NCBI RefSeq assembly: GCF_000733295.1 | Contig: NZ_JPMI01000353.1 | Span: forward strand, 1 to 53,850 | DNA from: Archangium violaceum Cb vi76 | GTDB taxonomy: Bacteria; Myxococcota; Myxococcia; Myxococcales; Myxococcaceae | Direction: 5' to 3' | DNA length: 53,850 bases | Shown: piece by piece, positions 25,537 through 34,363 of the stretch | Position numbering within the stretch: position 1 is the stretch's first letter | How the letters are laid out: each line of letters opens with the position of its first letter | Translations under genes and position numbers: made by a program | Notes under the pieces: model-generated | The model's input: only the letters and a program-made list of their open reading frames with translations | What the model was told of the DNA's origin: nothing | The model's database searches: none

Positions 25537-26733
25537 GGGCTGTTCCTCTCGGTTCGCCGCGGTGGCGGCGGGCGCGGGGGTGGATGACTTCTCTGGCTCC
25601 GCGCCGCCGCCAACCTCCACCGTCAACCCCTCTGGCGCCAATTCCTGGCGAGGAACGTCCTGCTGGGGTGGGGACAGAGAAGGAGACTCCTTGCGTTGGC
25701 CAGGAGGCCTCTCCAGCGAAAACACTCCGAACAGCCCCAGCACTGCGGCGAGCGCGAGCCCGGCAACCCACCATCGCCCATGGACCCGGAGTCGAGGCTT
25801 CGCCGGAGCGGGGGCAGGGCGCTGATCTTGTCTGGCTTCCGGGAACAGCCGGATGCGCCAGCTCTTGTCCGCCTGGGTGCACTGCTCCATCAGGTCCTCC
25901 GCGACTGCCCGTGCATCCGGGTAGCGGGCCTCGGGCTCCTTCTCCAACATCCCCATGCACAACTCGCTCAGCGCCAGGGGGATGCGCGGGTTGAGCTCAT
26001 GCGGAGCCGGTGGTGTCTTCTCGAGGATGGCCCGGTTCAGCTCCGGGCCGTTCCGGTCTCCGAAGGGAAGCGTGCGCGTCATCAGGATGTAGATGACGAC
26101 GCCCATGGCCCACAGGTCGTCTCCCGGAGCGAAGGGGTAGGGTTCGCCCTCCCACTGCCGGGCGAAGCGCAACGCCTCGGGGCTGCGGTACTCCGCGGTG
26201 CCCGGCGGCAGCCGCAGGGTCAGACGTGGCGCGCCTTCCTTGATGCCCGCCGCGCCGAAGTCCACCAGGACCGGTTGCCCGTCCGTCTCGCGAACGATGA
26301 TGTTGGTTTCCTTGATGTCCCGGTGCACCACGCCCGCGTCATGCACGTCCGCCAGGGTGAGCGCGAACGGCAACAACACCCGTGTCACCAGCTCGAGCGC
26401 GGAGGGATTCTCCCGGGCCGCCCAGGCGTCGAGCGTGAGGCCCTCGACGAGCTCCAGGGCCAGGACGAGCCAGTCCGGCTTGTCCTCGGGCCAGAGGCCA
26501 TACCCGTGGAAGGACACCACGTTGGGGTGGCGCATCAGCCGCAGTGCGGCCGCCTCCCGGTCACCTCGCGGATCGATGCGCACCAGCTTGATGGCATAGG
26601 GCCGTCCGCTCCGTCTCGCGCGGTACACGGTGCCGAAGCTGCCGGAAGCAATCGTCGCCTCGATGGTGAAGCCCGCTACCTCTGTTCCCGGCGCGAAGCG
26701 CGGTCCAAGAAGCTCATCCTTCTGATCGAGCAT
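25060..26733 (-). CDS. Ser/Thr kinase fused in frame to a C-terminal lipoprotein-like domain
   Basis: This 557-residue frame begins with a Hanks-type kinase: Gly loop ASGSFGTV, K49, HRD D139, D158 of DFG, and PGTAEYRSPEAL. A transmembrane helix lies at about 321-340 and a Pro-rich linker follows. From codon 400 it reads MTKSKTTRALLAAGC, a complete lipoprotein signal, then a ~140-residue domain (GVDETYERFNIFTRTDRIGIPPFGP). There is no stop between the two parts. GGAGG seven bases before ATG 26733 supports the kinase start. Kinase and lipoprotein are separately transcribed genes in other settings I can imagine, so this may be a fusion, or two overlapping products from one frame. Confidence 0.85.
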   Translation of the reverse strand: MLDQKDELLGPRFAPGTEVAGFTIEATIASGSFGTVYRARRSGRPYAIKLVRIDPRGDREAAALRLMRHPNVVSFHGYGLWPEDKPDWLVLALELVEGLTLDAWAARENPSALELVTRVLLPFALTLADVHDAGVVHRDIKETNIIVRETDGQPVLVDFGAAGIKEGAPRLTLRLPPGTAEYRSPEALRFARQWEGEPYPFAPGDDLWAMGVVIYILMTRTLPFGDRNGPELNRAILEKTPPAPHELNPRIPLALSELCMGMLEKEPEARYPDARAVAEDLMEQCTQADKSWRIRLFPEARQDQRPAPAPAKPRLRVHGRWWVAGLALAAVLGLFGVFSLERPPGQRKESPSLSPPQQDVPRQELAPEGLTVEVGGGAEPEKSSTPAPAATAANREEQPMTKSKTTRALLAAGCVAGSACVSGPQYRQRPAPADCPPGVDETYERFNIFTRTDRIGIPPFGPRPPEILVSEGPVTAEILPPWGNLPGGILIDGELFFTKGHVYGRFTQAHLPNGEIVPVCLQIRTSKGLGIAMEPGSTREKARVSNIMSIQPVSRFE

Positions 26734-26843
26734 CTCCCTGCCTCCAAAAACCTCGGAAGCTACCAGGGAGATGGGCTCGTGACCTGGATGCAGGGGGTAG
26801 GGTAACAGGTGGAGGACCAGGCTCGGGCAGGCGAGCTGTGCTT

Positions 26844-27485
26844 CTAACCTTCCTCTCCTCGCCCCTCCTGTTTTCTTTTCTTCCGCCTTTCATGGAGCTT
26901 CTCGACGAGCGAGAAGGGGAAGAGGGCGCGGTGATGGATGTTGCGGTAATACGCCGCCAGGTAGTGCTGGCCACCAATCTGTATGACGGTTTGAGCGGGA
27001 GGAGCGGTCTGCCTGTTGAACCAGGCGCTCGCCTCTTCACGCGTCTCGAACGTGGCCGCAGCTGGCGGAAGGCCGTCTCTCGTCATCTCCTCGAGATGGT
27101 ATTCGAGGTCTGGGTGAGGGACCAACGAGCAGCGCTTGCCATCACGAGAAGACATGATGACATGGTATTCATCGTCGATCAGGACATAGGCCAATTCGGG
27201 CGGATTGGGATTGGCTTCGAGCCAGGCCTCCGCTTCTTCACGCGTCTTGAAGGTCGCAATCACCCGGGCAGGAGCCTTGGATTCGACATCCCTCCGATAA
27301 ACCTCGAAATCATTCGCCCGGCCATCTCTCCAGATGAACCAAAGTGCATCGATAGCCAGGAGCAACAACTCCTTCTCCTTCGGAGACTGCGTGTCTTCAC
27401 GATTCTTTCCGAGGAACTCCTGCGCTTCGAGGATTCGGTCGAGGAGCGCTGTCATCAGTGTGACGTGGCAAGGGATGCTTCTCAT
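26844..27485 (-). CDS. Orphan TREEA-W repeat protein
   Basis: This 213-residue protein has one helical unit (KELLLLAIDALWFIWRDGRANDFEVY, about 38-63) and two TREEA-W units. These are TFKTREEAEAWLEANP (about 78-93, strand DDEYHVI) and TFETREEASAWFNRQT (about 145-160, strand GGQHYLAAYYRNI). It shares the HHRALFPFS phrase with HHTLHPIS of the 5916 protein and ends in a Lys/Arg/Glu-rich tail. No six-Cys lipoprotein gene lies beside it. Start ATG 27485 has no clear ribosome site; ATG 27455 is an alternative. Probably an orphan immunity gene left by a lost partner. Confidence 0.75.
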   Translation of the reverse strand: MRSIPCHVTLMTALLDRILEAQEFLGKNREDTQSPKEKELLLLAIDALWFIWRDGRANDFEVYRRDVESKAPARVIATFKTREEAEAWLEANPNPPELAYVLIDDEYHVIMSSRDGKRCSLVPHPDLEYHLEEMTRDGLPPAAATFETREEASAWFNRQTAPPAQTVIQIGGQHYLAAYYRNIHHRALFPFSLVEKLHERRKKRKQEGRGEEG

Positions 27486-27526
27486 CTGACGGACTCTAGA
27501 GGTGCCAGTCTGAAACCGCCACCGCG

Positions 27527-27709
27527 TTACTCATTCACGGAGGGGCGCCCTGGCCACCCCGCGACGTCGCGCAGCGCCGCCTCATCGAGGTAGGGCCCGC
27601 CCTGGGGCATCCGCCCCGGCGCGTCTGGCAGCAACTCGAGGTAGAGCGGGCTTCGCTCGGGCCAGCCGGGGACTACGAGAGAGGACCCGCTTGCGGCTCT
27701 GATGGCCAC
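27527..27709 (-). pseudogene. Fragment resembling the C-terminal end of a c-type cytochrome-like domain
   Basis: This 60-residue frame starts with GTG three bases after the hmuY stop. The phrase SPLYLELLPDAPGRMPQGGPYLDEAALRDVAGW has the spacing of the second half of cytochrome-c-like modules (SPLY...MP.GG..L....L..V..W). The CxxCH half is absent, so it cannot bind haem. The end (PGRPSVNE) is out of pattern, as if the frame was broken. Likely a decayed gene that once followed hmuY. The rest of 27486-27712 shows nothing else. Confidence 0.4.
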
Positions 27710-27712
27710 AAT

Positions 27713-28318
27713 TCAGGGCGCCGCGGTGGGCGGAGGCAGGGGCTGGTAGCGGAACGAAAGGCGGGCCGGTGTGCCAGCGCTGTCGTAGTACGAGAGCATC
27801 TGCAGTTTGAAAAATTGCCCGTTGCTGCTACGGACCACGTAGGCCAACTCCTCGCGAGGACTGAGCCGGTGCACGGAGAGATCGTAGAAGTACCAGCCGC
27901 TCTCGACTCCGTTGAACACGGGCTCCGAGGCGTCCTGCTGGTAGCCCTCGGTTGGCGCGGTCGTGAGTGAGTCCCATGGCGTGTTTTTGATCACCGCCAC
28001 CCGTACCTGTCCCGTGGGGTTGCCGCCACCGCCGTTCATCGTGATGGTGTAGCGCTGGAAGGCCAGGTCCCAGGCGTTGGTCTCGAAGGCCTCATCGGTC
28101 TTCATCTCCCGGCCTTCATCGATGTCGAAGAAGACCAGGGCGGACTTGTTCGTCGCGTCGATCAGCGCGTGGGAACTCCCATCGTCCTGCGGTGTTACCT
28201 CGACGAGGGGCCCGCTGTTCGTCTGACCATCGAAGGGGTAGTCCGAGCGCAGGTCCGGGGCACAGCCCACCACCGCGAGCCCGAGGAGCAGCACCATCCC
28301 GTGAATCTGTATCCGCAT
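27713..28318 (-). CDS. HmuY-family lipoprotein
   Basis: This 201-residue lipoprotein has signal peptide MRIQIHGMVLLLGLAVVGC (C19) with GAGG six bases before ATG 28318. The body has the HmuY pattern: ALVFFDIDEGREM, NAWDLAFQRYTITMNGG, GWYFYDLSVHRLSPREELAYVVR and FFKLQMLSYYDSAG. HmuY proteins are surface lipoproteins that capture haem or other ligands for a TonB-dependent receptor. That receptor is encoded upstream on the same strand at 29439-31472, but the two are separated by a two-gene cassette on the plus strand. Confidence 0.88.
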   Translation of the reverse strand: MRIQIHGMVLLLGLAVVGCAPDLRSDYPFDGQTNSGPLVEVTPQDDGSSHALIDATNKSALVFFDIDEGREMKTDEAFETNAWDLAFQRYTITMNGGGGNPTGQVRVAVIKNTPWDSLTTAPTEGYQQDASEPVFNGVESGWYFYDLSVHRLSPREELAYVVRSSNGQFFKLQMLSYYDSAGTPARLSFRYQPLPPPTAAP

Positions 28319-28479
28319 GTCGATCCTCACCCGGGCTTTCTCCCAGGCGAGGAGGGGGGCTGTCCAGAGGTGGGCAGTCCGTGTCTCGAGGAGCAACTTG
28401 TCGGCCTGGAGGTGTTCGCGGTTGGTACCGTCCGAACCAGTGGGCGGGCAAGTGCCGTACGGGCATGAGGGAGCGTACA

Positions 28480-28992
28480 ATGAGGTCGGTGGTCCTGGCG
28501 CAATGGACGTTTCTGCTGATGGTCGTGGCTGTGGCCAGTGCAAGTGGCGGATGCTCCCATACACAGAATCCGGAGCGGAGGGTCTACGTCATTTCCGAGG
28601 ACGCGAGCGGAGTGGGCTCGAACCTCGAGAGCGGAACGGGCGGGGCTGGCGCGGAAGCTTACTGCAGCGAAATGGAGAAACAGTGTTTCAAGAAGTGCTG
28701 GAGGCGCAAGCCCAGAATCTCAAGCATTCCCAAGGGCTCCGCCGTGCATCATGAATACTGTACCACGACGTGCCTCGAAGAACGCATGAGGTGCGTCAAG
28801 GAACAGGAGGAGTTGGAACGGCAGGAGTCACAGAAGAAGCTTGATTTCCCAACCATCAATGCTGCACTCGGCTGGCTCAGGGAACACAAGACCGAGGTAG
28901 CGATTGGAACAGTCGTCATCGTGGGGGGCATGGTCGCCGCTCCTTACGTCATTGCTGTCATGGGTGGCGCGTTGGTTCTGGCCCCGCTGTGA
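28480..28992 (+). CDS. Six-cysteine lipoprotein-like protein with hydrophobic C-terminus (cassette B)
   Basis: This 170-residue protein starts at ATG 28480, with AGGGAG six bases upstream. The N-terminal signal ends ASGGC (C25), an imperfect lipobox. Six cysteines follow in the arrangement C62-x6-C69-x3-C73 and C94-x3-C98-x6-C105, exactly as in 6752-7414. A charged helix leads to GWLREHKTEVAIGTVVIVGG and a hydrophobic end (about 140-170). The last segment parallels DWVKENRNTILVGTVVVIAG of cassette A. The proposed role is a membrane-active effector, with the gene 18 bases downstream as its antidote. Confidence 0.8.
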   Translation: MRSVVLAQWTFLLMVVAVASASGGCSHTQNPERRVYVISEDASGVGSNLESGTGGAGAEAYCSEMEKQCFKKCWRRKPRISSIPKGSAVHHEYCTTTCLEERMRCVKEQEELERQESQKKLDFPTINAALGWLREHKTEVAIGTVVIVGGMVAAPYVIAVMGGALVLAPL

Positions 28993-29010
28993 GGAAGGCT
29001 TGGTGCTGAG

Positions 29011-29406
29011 ATGGCAGACATTCCAAAATTTGATTTGGATGAAGCGATCTATTTTCTGAACCCCTTTATCGAGAATCATGCGGAAGGCTCGAAGGAGAGG
29101 AGGTTGTTCGGGCTTGCTCAGATTGCGTTGCTTTTCATTCGTTACCGCGTGAAGGGGGATGAGTTCGAAAAGTTCTATAAAGCATGCTTTGACACCTCTT
29201 TCACGGTCGAGGTTGCTCATGAGTTCGCGACGCGGGAAGAGGCGGACCAATGGCTTGCCAGCGGAAAGGCTGTTCATACCGAGCGCGTGAAGATCGCTGG
29301 CAAGGGCTTCATGGTGGTCGAGGTGTCAGGGAAGTTTTACTTCATGATCGCCCCTCTCCCGGAGGAGTTGGAGACGGACGAATGGAAGGATGATTCCGAG
29401 GAGTAG
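29011..29406 (+). CDS. TREEA-W protein, partner of six-Cys protein (cassette B)
   Basis: This 131-residue cytoplasmic protein is the minimal form of the family: one helical unit (RRLFGLAQIALLFIRYRVKGDEFEKFY, about 30-56) and one TREEA-W unit (HEFATREEADQWLASG, about 70-85, then KFYFMIAPL). GGAAGG precedes ATG. Base use is strikingly AT-rich (21 G+C in the 60 bases 29021-29080 by my count) compared with the receptor gene next door. Partner of the six-Cys gene upstream, in the same order as cassette A. Confidence 0.8.
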   Translation: MADIPKFDLDEAIYFLNPFIENHAEGSKERRLFGLAQIALLFIRYRVKGDEFEKFYKACFDTSFTVEVAHEFATREEADQWLASGKAVHTERVKIAGKGFMVVEVSGKFYFMIAPLPEELETDEWKDDSEE

Positions 29407-29438
29407 GCGCCGAGGGGGCTCGGCTCCTGTCTCCGGGC

Positions 29439-31472
29439 TCAATACTCCCACTGGACTCCGCCCAGCACGCCGCGCGGGGGCCGCGGGTTGAACTGCTGGT
29501 CGCCCGCGTTGAGCAGGTTGTAGGCGTTGATGAAGACATCGAACCCGCCCCGCACCCTGTAGGTGACATGGGCCTCGAGGTCGAAATACGCGGGCGCCCA
29601 GACCTCGCGCTCCTCGCCGAGGCCAATCACGTTGACCATGCCTCCGCCGTCCGTGCCCAGGTAGTACGGCCGTCCGCTCACCCACGAGCCCCGGACCGTG
29701 GCTTCCAGGTTCCACGGGCGGTACCTCGTGGACAGCTGCGCGTTGACGCGGTGCCGCGAGCGCGCCTCCAGCGGGCGGTTGCGCGTCTGATCCCTCGCGT
29801 CCAGCAGCATGTACGCCAGGTCCAGGTAGGTGGACCGGATGGGCAGCTTGAAGCGCCCGTTGACCTCGAAGCCCTGCGTGTACGCCCTGGCCACGTTCTC
29901 GTAGCTGAAGGTCACCGGGTTGTCCGGGTCCGGCGTCCCTCCGGCCGTGATGTTGATGAGGTTGTTGAGCCGGGTGTGGAAGGCGCTCGCCGAGAGCACC
30001 GACCCGTCGATGGGAGGACGCCAATCCACGCCCGCGTTCACCGCCGCGGAGCGCTCGGCCGTGAGGCTCCGGTTGCCCGCGACGATGTAGCCGATGCCCT
30101 GGTTGGTGAAGAGCAGGTACAGCTCCTGGAAGGACGGCGGACGGAACCCGAGTCCCACCGAGGCTCGCACCGTCACCGCGGGGTTCGGGTCCAGCTTGAG
30201 GGCCAGCCGCGGCGAAGGGGCTCCGCCGAACTGCGAGTCCAGATCGAAGCGGAAGCCCGGCGCCACCTTCAGCCTCGGTCCGGAGTCTTCCGAGGACAGT
30301 GCCACGTCCCACTCGTCCTGGAGGAACACGCCGCCCCGGATGCGCGCCACCGGGCTCTCCTCGAGCCGCGCCGAGGTGAGCCGCTCGCCGAGGACCTCGA
30401 CTCCGCCGGTGAGCGCGTGGTCTCCGAGCCGGTGATCCGCCTGGACGACGCCCTCGTAGAGCCGGTTGACGTTCTGCGTGTAGTCGTCGAGCGCCCGCGA
30501 GCCGCGCTGGTCCTGCAGCAACTGGTCGCGGAACAGGCCGAAGTGCCCCCGGATGAGCAGGGAGGTGTCGCTGGCGAGCCGGTTCCCGCCGCCGAGCGAC
30601 ACATCGAACTGCTCCTGCCGCTGCCGCCGGTCCAGCACGGCGCCCGAGGGGTTGAGGTCGACGGCGTTCTCGTCGCGGAAGGTGTACTGGCTGCGCAGCC
30701 ACAGGCGCGACCGGTCATCCGGCGCGTAGGCGAGGGCCACGTCGCCGTCGATCCGGCGGATGCCCGAGCCGCTCGTCGCCGCATCCGCGGGCACCCAGTC
30801 GTAGGGGTTGCGGGTGCGGTAACCGCCGCCCACGCGCACCTCGAAGGGGCCCTGTTTCGTGCCCGCGTTCGCGCGGACGTCGCCCTCCAGCAGCGTGCCG
30901 AACGAGCCTCGGACTCCCAGCTCCAACGGGCGCTGCACGCGCCGTGAAATGAGGTTCACCACGCCGCCGATGGCATCCGCTCCATAGAGCGCCGCCGCGG
31001 GCCCCTTGACGATCTCCACGCGCTCCACGTCGCGCAGGCTGAAGCGTCCGAGGTCCAGCGTGGTGCCCACCCGGCCGCTCACGCGCTCACCGTCCACGAG
31101 GATGAGCACGTACTCGGGATCCAGTCCCTGCAGGCGCATGCCCGTGCCCCGGAAGGTCTGCACGAGCTCCACGCCCGGGTGTTGTTGCAGCAGCTGGCCC
31201 AGGTCCCGCGCACCCACTGCTTCGATCTGCCTGCGGGTGATGACCTCGGTGGCCACCACCACGTCCTCGAGCTTGCGCTCGGAGCGTGTGGCGGTGATGA
31301 CCGTCTGCTTGCGCCGGTCCGCTTCCTCGGGCTCGGGGGCCGCCGGGGGCGGGGCAGGGGCGGGTTCGGAGATGACGGGCCCGGCGGCGTCGGGGCTGGA
31401 GACGGCCGCGCCGGGCTGCTGGGGGTCGATCGGCTGGCTCACCACGAGGGCGGCCACCAGGGGGAGGAGCAC
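29439..31472 (-). CDS. TonB-dependent outer-membrane receptor
   Basis: This 677-residue protein has an N-terminal signal and a Pro/Ala linker. A plug domain follows (TEVITRRQIEAVGARDLGQL, GMRLQGLDPEYVLILVDGERV, VEIVKGPAAALYGADAIGGVVN), then a 22-strand-type barrel ending in the aromatic GVQWEY. It belongs to the BtuB/CirA-like receptor group. It should import a haem, siderophore or other nutrient delivered by the HmuY-like lipoprotein. GTG start. Its transcript would have run into hmuY but for the intervening plus-strand cassette. Confidence 0.9.
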   Translation of the reverse strand: MLLPLVAALVVSQPIDPQQPGAAVSSPDAAGPVISEPAPAPPPAAPEPEEADRRKQTVITATRSERKLEDVVVATEVITRRQIEAVGARDLGQLLQQHPGVELVQTFRGTGMRLQGLDPEYVLILVDGERVSGRVGTTLDLGRFSLRDVERVEIVKGPAAALYGADAIGGVVNLISRRVQRPLELGVRGSFGTLLEGDVRANAGTKQGPFEVRVGGGYRTRNPYDWVPADAATSGSGIRRIDGDVALAYAPDDRSRLWLRSQYTFRDENAVDLNPSGAVLDRRQRQEQFDVSLGGGNRLASDTSLLIRGHFGLFRDQLLQDQRGSRALDDYTQNVNRLYEGVVQADHRLGDHALTGGVEVLGERLTSARLEESPVARIRGGVFLQDEWDVALSSEDSGPRLKVAPGFRFDLDSQFGGAPSPRLALKLDPNPAVTVRASVGLGFRPPSFQELYLLFTNQGIGYIVAGNRSLTAERSAAVNAGVDWRPPIDGSVLSASAFHTRLNNLINITAGGTPDPDNPVTFSYENVARAYTQGFEVNGRFKLPIRSTYLDLAYMLLDARDQTRNRPLEARSRHRVNAQLSTRYRPWNLEATVRGSWVSGRPYYLGTDGGGMVNVIGLGEEREVWAPAYFDLEAHVTYRVRGGFDVFINAYNLLNAGDQQFNPRPPRGVLGGVQWEY

Positions 31473-31546
31473 GGGGTGACTCTCGGCCGGATGCCCCTGA
31501 TCGTCAATGGGCGCACACCAGGCGAGCAGACTCGCGAAATGAGAAA

Positions 31547-31572
31547 GGGCCCCGGGTTGAATCCCGGGGCCC
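31547..31572 (-). terminator. Rho-independent terminator of clpB
   Basis: A perfect 10-bp stem (gggccccggg / cccggggccc) with a six-base loop ttgaat is followed on the minus strand by TTTCTC. It lies 44 bases after the clpB stop. Confidence 0.85.
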
Positions 31573-31574
31573 TC

Positions 31575-31616
31575 GATACCCTCACCCCGTCCCTCTCCCG
31601 GGGGGCGAGGGGAGGG
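31575..31616. repeat. Dispersed intergenic palindrome, copy 1
   Basis: The motif gatacc-ctcaccccg-t-ccctctcccgg is followed by a G-rich partner arm gggcgagggg. It touches the clpB stop codon. A second copy (40736-40773) shares the first arm and the same position relative to a stop codon and a terminator. Confidence 0.75.
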
Positions 31617-34220
31617 TTACGCGGCCTTCGCCTGGCCCTTGCCGAAGGTCAGCCCGTCCTTGCCCGCGTCCACCACGATGTGGTCCCCGGGCAGGAACTC
31701 GCCCCCGAGCACCTTCAGCGCCAGCGGATCCATCAGGTACTTCTGGATGGCCCGCTTCAGCGGCCGCGCGCCGTACGTCGGATCGTAACCGCGGTCGGAC
31801 AACAGATCCTGCGCCTTCTCCGTCAGCTCCAGCGTCAGCCGCTTGTCGGTCAGCAGCTTCTGCAGCCGCGCCACCTGCAGCTCGACGATCCGCCGGATGT
31901 CCTTCTTGCGCAGCGGCTCGAAGATGATGACCTCGTCCACGCGGTTGAGGAACTCCGGCCGGAAGTGCTGGCGCAAAATCCCCATCACGTCCTCGCGCGT
32001 CGCCTCGTCCAGCTCCTCCTTGCCCTGCATTCCCTCCTGCAGCGCCTGCGAGCCGATATTGCTCGTGAGGATCAGCACCGTGTTCTTGAAGTCCACGGTC
32101 CTGCCCTGGCTGTCCGTCAGCCGGCCCTCGTCGAGAATCTGGAGCAGCATGTTGAAGACGTCCGGGTGGGCCTTCTCGATCTCATCGAACAGGACCACCG
32201 TGTACGGCCGGCGCCGTACCGCCTCGGTGAGCTGGCCACCCTCCTCGTAGCCGACGTACCCCGGAGGCGCGCCCACCAGCCGGGCCACGGCGTGCTTCTC
32301 CATGTACTCGGACATGTCGATGCGCACCATCGCGGTGTCGTCGTCGAAGAGGAACTCGGCCAGGGCCTTGGCCGTCTCCGTCTTCCCCACGCCCGTGGGG
32401 CCCAGGAAGATGAACGAGCCGATGGGCCGGTTCGGGTCCTGCAACCCGGAGCGCGCCCGGCGCACCGCGTTGCTCACCGCCTCGATGGGGCTGCGCTGCC
32501 CGATGACCCGCTTCGCCAGCCGGTCCTCCATGTGCACCAGCTTCTGGACCTCGCCCTCCAACAACTTGGAGACGGGGATGCCCGTCCACTTGCCCACCAC
32601 GGCGGCGATGTCCTCGGCGTCCACCTCCTCCTTGAGGAACTTGTGGTTCTTCTGCAGCTCGGCCAGCTTCTCGTTCTGCTGGGAGATCTCCTTCTCCAGG
32701 TTGGGCATGACGCCGTACTTGAGCTCCGCCGCCTTGTTGAAGTCGCCCTGCCGCTCGGCCGCCGCCTGATCGTTCTTCGCCTTCTCGAGCTTCTCCTTCT
32801 GCTCGCGGATGCCGGCGATGGCCTTCTTCTCCGAGTCCCAGTGCGCCTTCAGCCCGGTGAAGCGCTCGTTGAGCTCGGCCAGCTCCTTCTCGATCTTCTT
32901 CAGCCGCTCCACCGAGTGCGGATCCGTCTCCTTGCGCAGGCCCTCGCGCTCGATCTCCAGCTGGTTCATCTTCCGCCGGATGTCGTCGATCTCCGTGGGC
33001 ATCGAGTCGATCTCGATGCGCAGGCGGCTGCACGCCTCGTCCACGAGATCGATCGCCTTGTCCGGCAGGAAGCGGTCGGAGATGTAGCGGTTGGACAGGT
33101 TGGCCGCCGACACCAGCGCCGAGTCCTGGATGCGGACGCCGTGGTGCACCTCGTAGCGCTCCTTGAGGCCACGCAGGATGCTGATGGTGTCGTGCACGCT
33201 GGGCTCGCCCACCACCACCGGCTGGAAGCGCCGCTCCAGGGCCGCGTCCTTCTCGATGTGCTTGCGGTACTCGTCCAGCGTGGTCGCGCCGATGCAGTGC
33301 AGCTCACCGCGCGCCAGTGCCGGCTTGAGCATGTTGCCCGCGTCCATCGAACCCTCGGCCTTGCCCGCGCCCACCAGGGTGTGCAGCTCGTCGATGAAGA
33401 GGATGATCTCCCCCGCCGCGTCCGCCACTTCCTTGAGGACGGCCTTGAGGCGCTCCTCGAACTCGCCGCGGAACTTGGCCCCGGCCACCATCGCGCCCAG
33501 GTCCAACGTCACCAGCCGCTTGTTCTTCAGCCCCTCGGGCACGTCCCCGTCGATGATGCGCCGCGCCAGGCCCTCGACGATGGCCGTCTTGCCCACGCCC
33601 GGCTCACCGATGAGCACCGGGTTGTTCTTCGTGCGCCGGCTGAGCACCTGGATGCAGCGGCGGATCTCCTCGTCCCGGCCGATGACGGGATCCAACTTCC
33701 CGGCCCGGGCCGCCTCCGTCAGATCCCGCCCGTACTTCTCCAGCGCCTGGTAGGTGGACTCCGCGTCCTGGCTCGTCACCCGGCTGGAGCCGCGCACTTC
33801 CTTCAGGCTGGACAGGACGCGATCACGCGTCACGCCCGAGGACTTCATCACCTCGCCCACGGCGCCCTTGTCCTGCGCGAGCGCCAGCAGCAGGTGCTCG
33901 CTGGAGACGAAGTCGTCCTTGAGCGACTTGGCCTCGTCCTCGGCCTTGTCGAAGGTTTTCAGCAGCCGCTGGCTGAGCGTCGCGCCCTCGCCGCCCTGCA
34001 TCCGCGGCAGCTTCTGCAGCGCCTCGCCCAACCGGCCGGCGAACAGCTTCACGTCCACGCCAATCTTGCGCAGCAGCGGCTCGACGATGCCCTCTTTCTG
34101 CCCGAGCAGCGCGGTGACGAGATGCTCCGGCTCGTAGTTCGGGTTGTCAGCCCGGCGCGCCAGAGACTGGCCTTCCTGGATGGCCTCCTGGGCCTTGACT
34201 GTGTACTTGTCGAGTCTCAT
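31617..34220 (-). CDS. clpB: ClpB disaggregase
   Basis: This 867-residue AAA+ chaperone starts [18 protein letters not shown]. It has Clp N-domain repeats, NBD1 Walker A GEPGVGKT with the [17 protein letters not shown] region, a coiled-coil middle domain (about 400-540) and NBD2 with GPTGVGKT and the [17 protein letters not shown] region. The end [12 protein letters not shown] is normal. ClpB rescues aggregated proteins with DnaK. Start ATG 34220 is preferred over the longer frame because it matches the family start. No obvious sigma-32-type promoter could be called. Confidence 0.97.
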   Translation of the reverse strand: MRLDKYTVKAQEAIQEGQSLARRADNPNYEPEHLVTALLGQKEGIVEPLLRKIGVDVKLFAGRLGEALQKLPRMQGGEGATLSQRLLKTFDKAEDEAKSLKDDFVSSEHLLLALAQDKGAVGEVMKSSGVTRDRVLSSLKEVRGSSRVTSQDAESTYQALEKYGRDLTEAARAGKLDPVIGRDEEIRRCIQVLSRRTKNNPVLIGEPGVGKTAIVEGLARRIIDGDVPEGLKNKRLVTLDLGAMVAGAKFRGEFEERLKAVLKEVADAAGEIILFIDELHTLVGAGKAEGSMDAGNMLKPALARGELHCIGATTLDEYRKHIEKDAALERRFQPVVVGEPSVHDTISILRGLKERYEVHHGVRIQDSALVSAANLSNRYISDRFLPDKAIDLVDEACSRLRIEIDSMPTEIDDIRRKMNQLEIEREGLRKETDPHSVERLKKIEKELAELNERFTGLKAHWDSEKKAIAGIREQKEKLEKAKNDQAAAERQGDFNKAAELKYGVMPNLEKEISQQNEKLAELQKNHKFLKEEVDAEDIAAVVGKWTGIPVSKLLEGEVQKLVHMEDRLAKRVIGQRSPIEAVSNAVRRARSGLQDPNRPIGSFIFLGPTGVGKTETAKALAEFLFDDDTAMVRIDMSEYMEKHAVARLVGAPPGYVGYEEGGQLTEAVRRRPYTVVLFDEIEKAHPDVFNMLLQILDEGRLTDSQGRTVDFKNTVLILTSNIGSQALQEGMQGKEELDEATREDVMGILRQHFRPEFLNRVDEVIIFEPLRKKDIRRIVELQVARLQKLLTDKRLTLELTEKAQDLLSDRGYDPTYGARPLKRAIQKYLMDPLALKVLGGEFLPGDHIVVDAGKDGLTFGKGQAKAA

Positions 34221-34363
34221 GTCCCCAACGTAAGGGTCGGGGGAGCCTTGGCAAGAACTGGGGGACCGCCCACATTTCACTTGTGGCGTGAGCCTGGATG
34301 CTTGGAGTCTCCACGAACTTCCAGGCTCTCCGGGAGTTGCCTTTCTCCTACAAGGCCGGATAT

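Noticed and set aside
29407-29438. Bidirectional terminator between cassette B and the receptor
   Set aside because: A short gccgag/ctcggc stem exists but there is no T-run on either strand.
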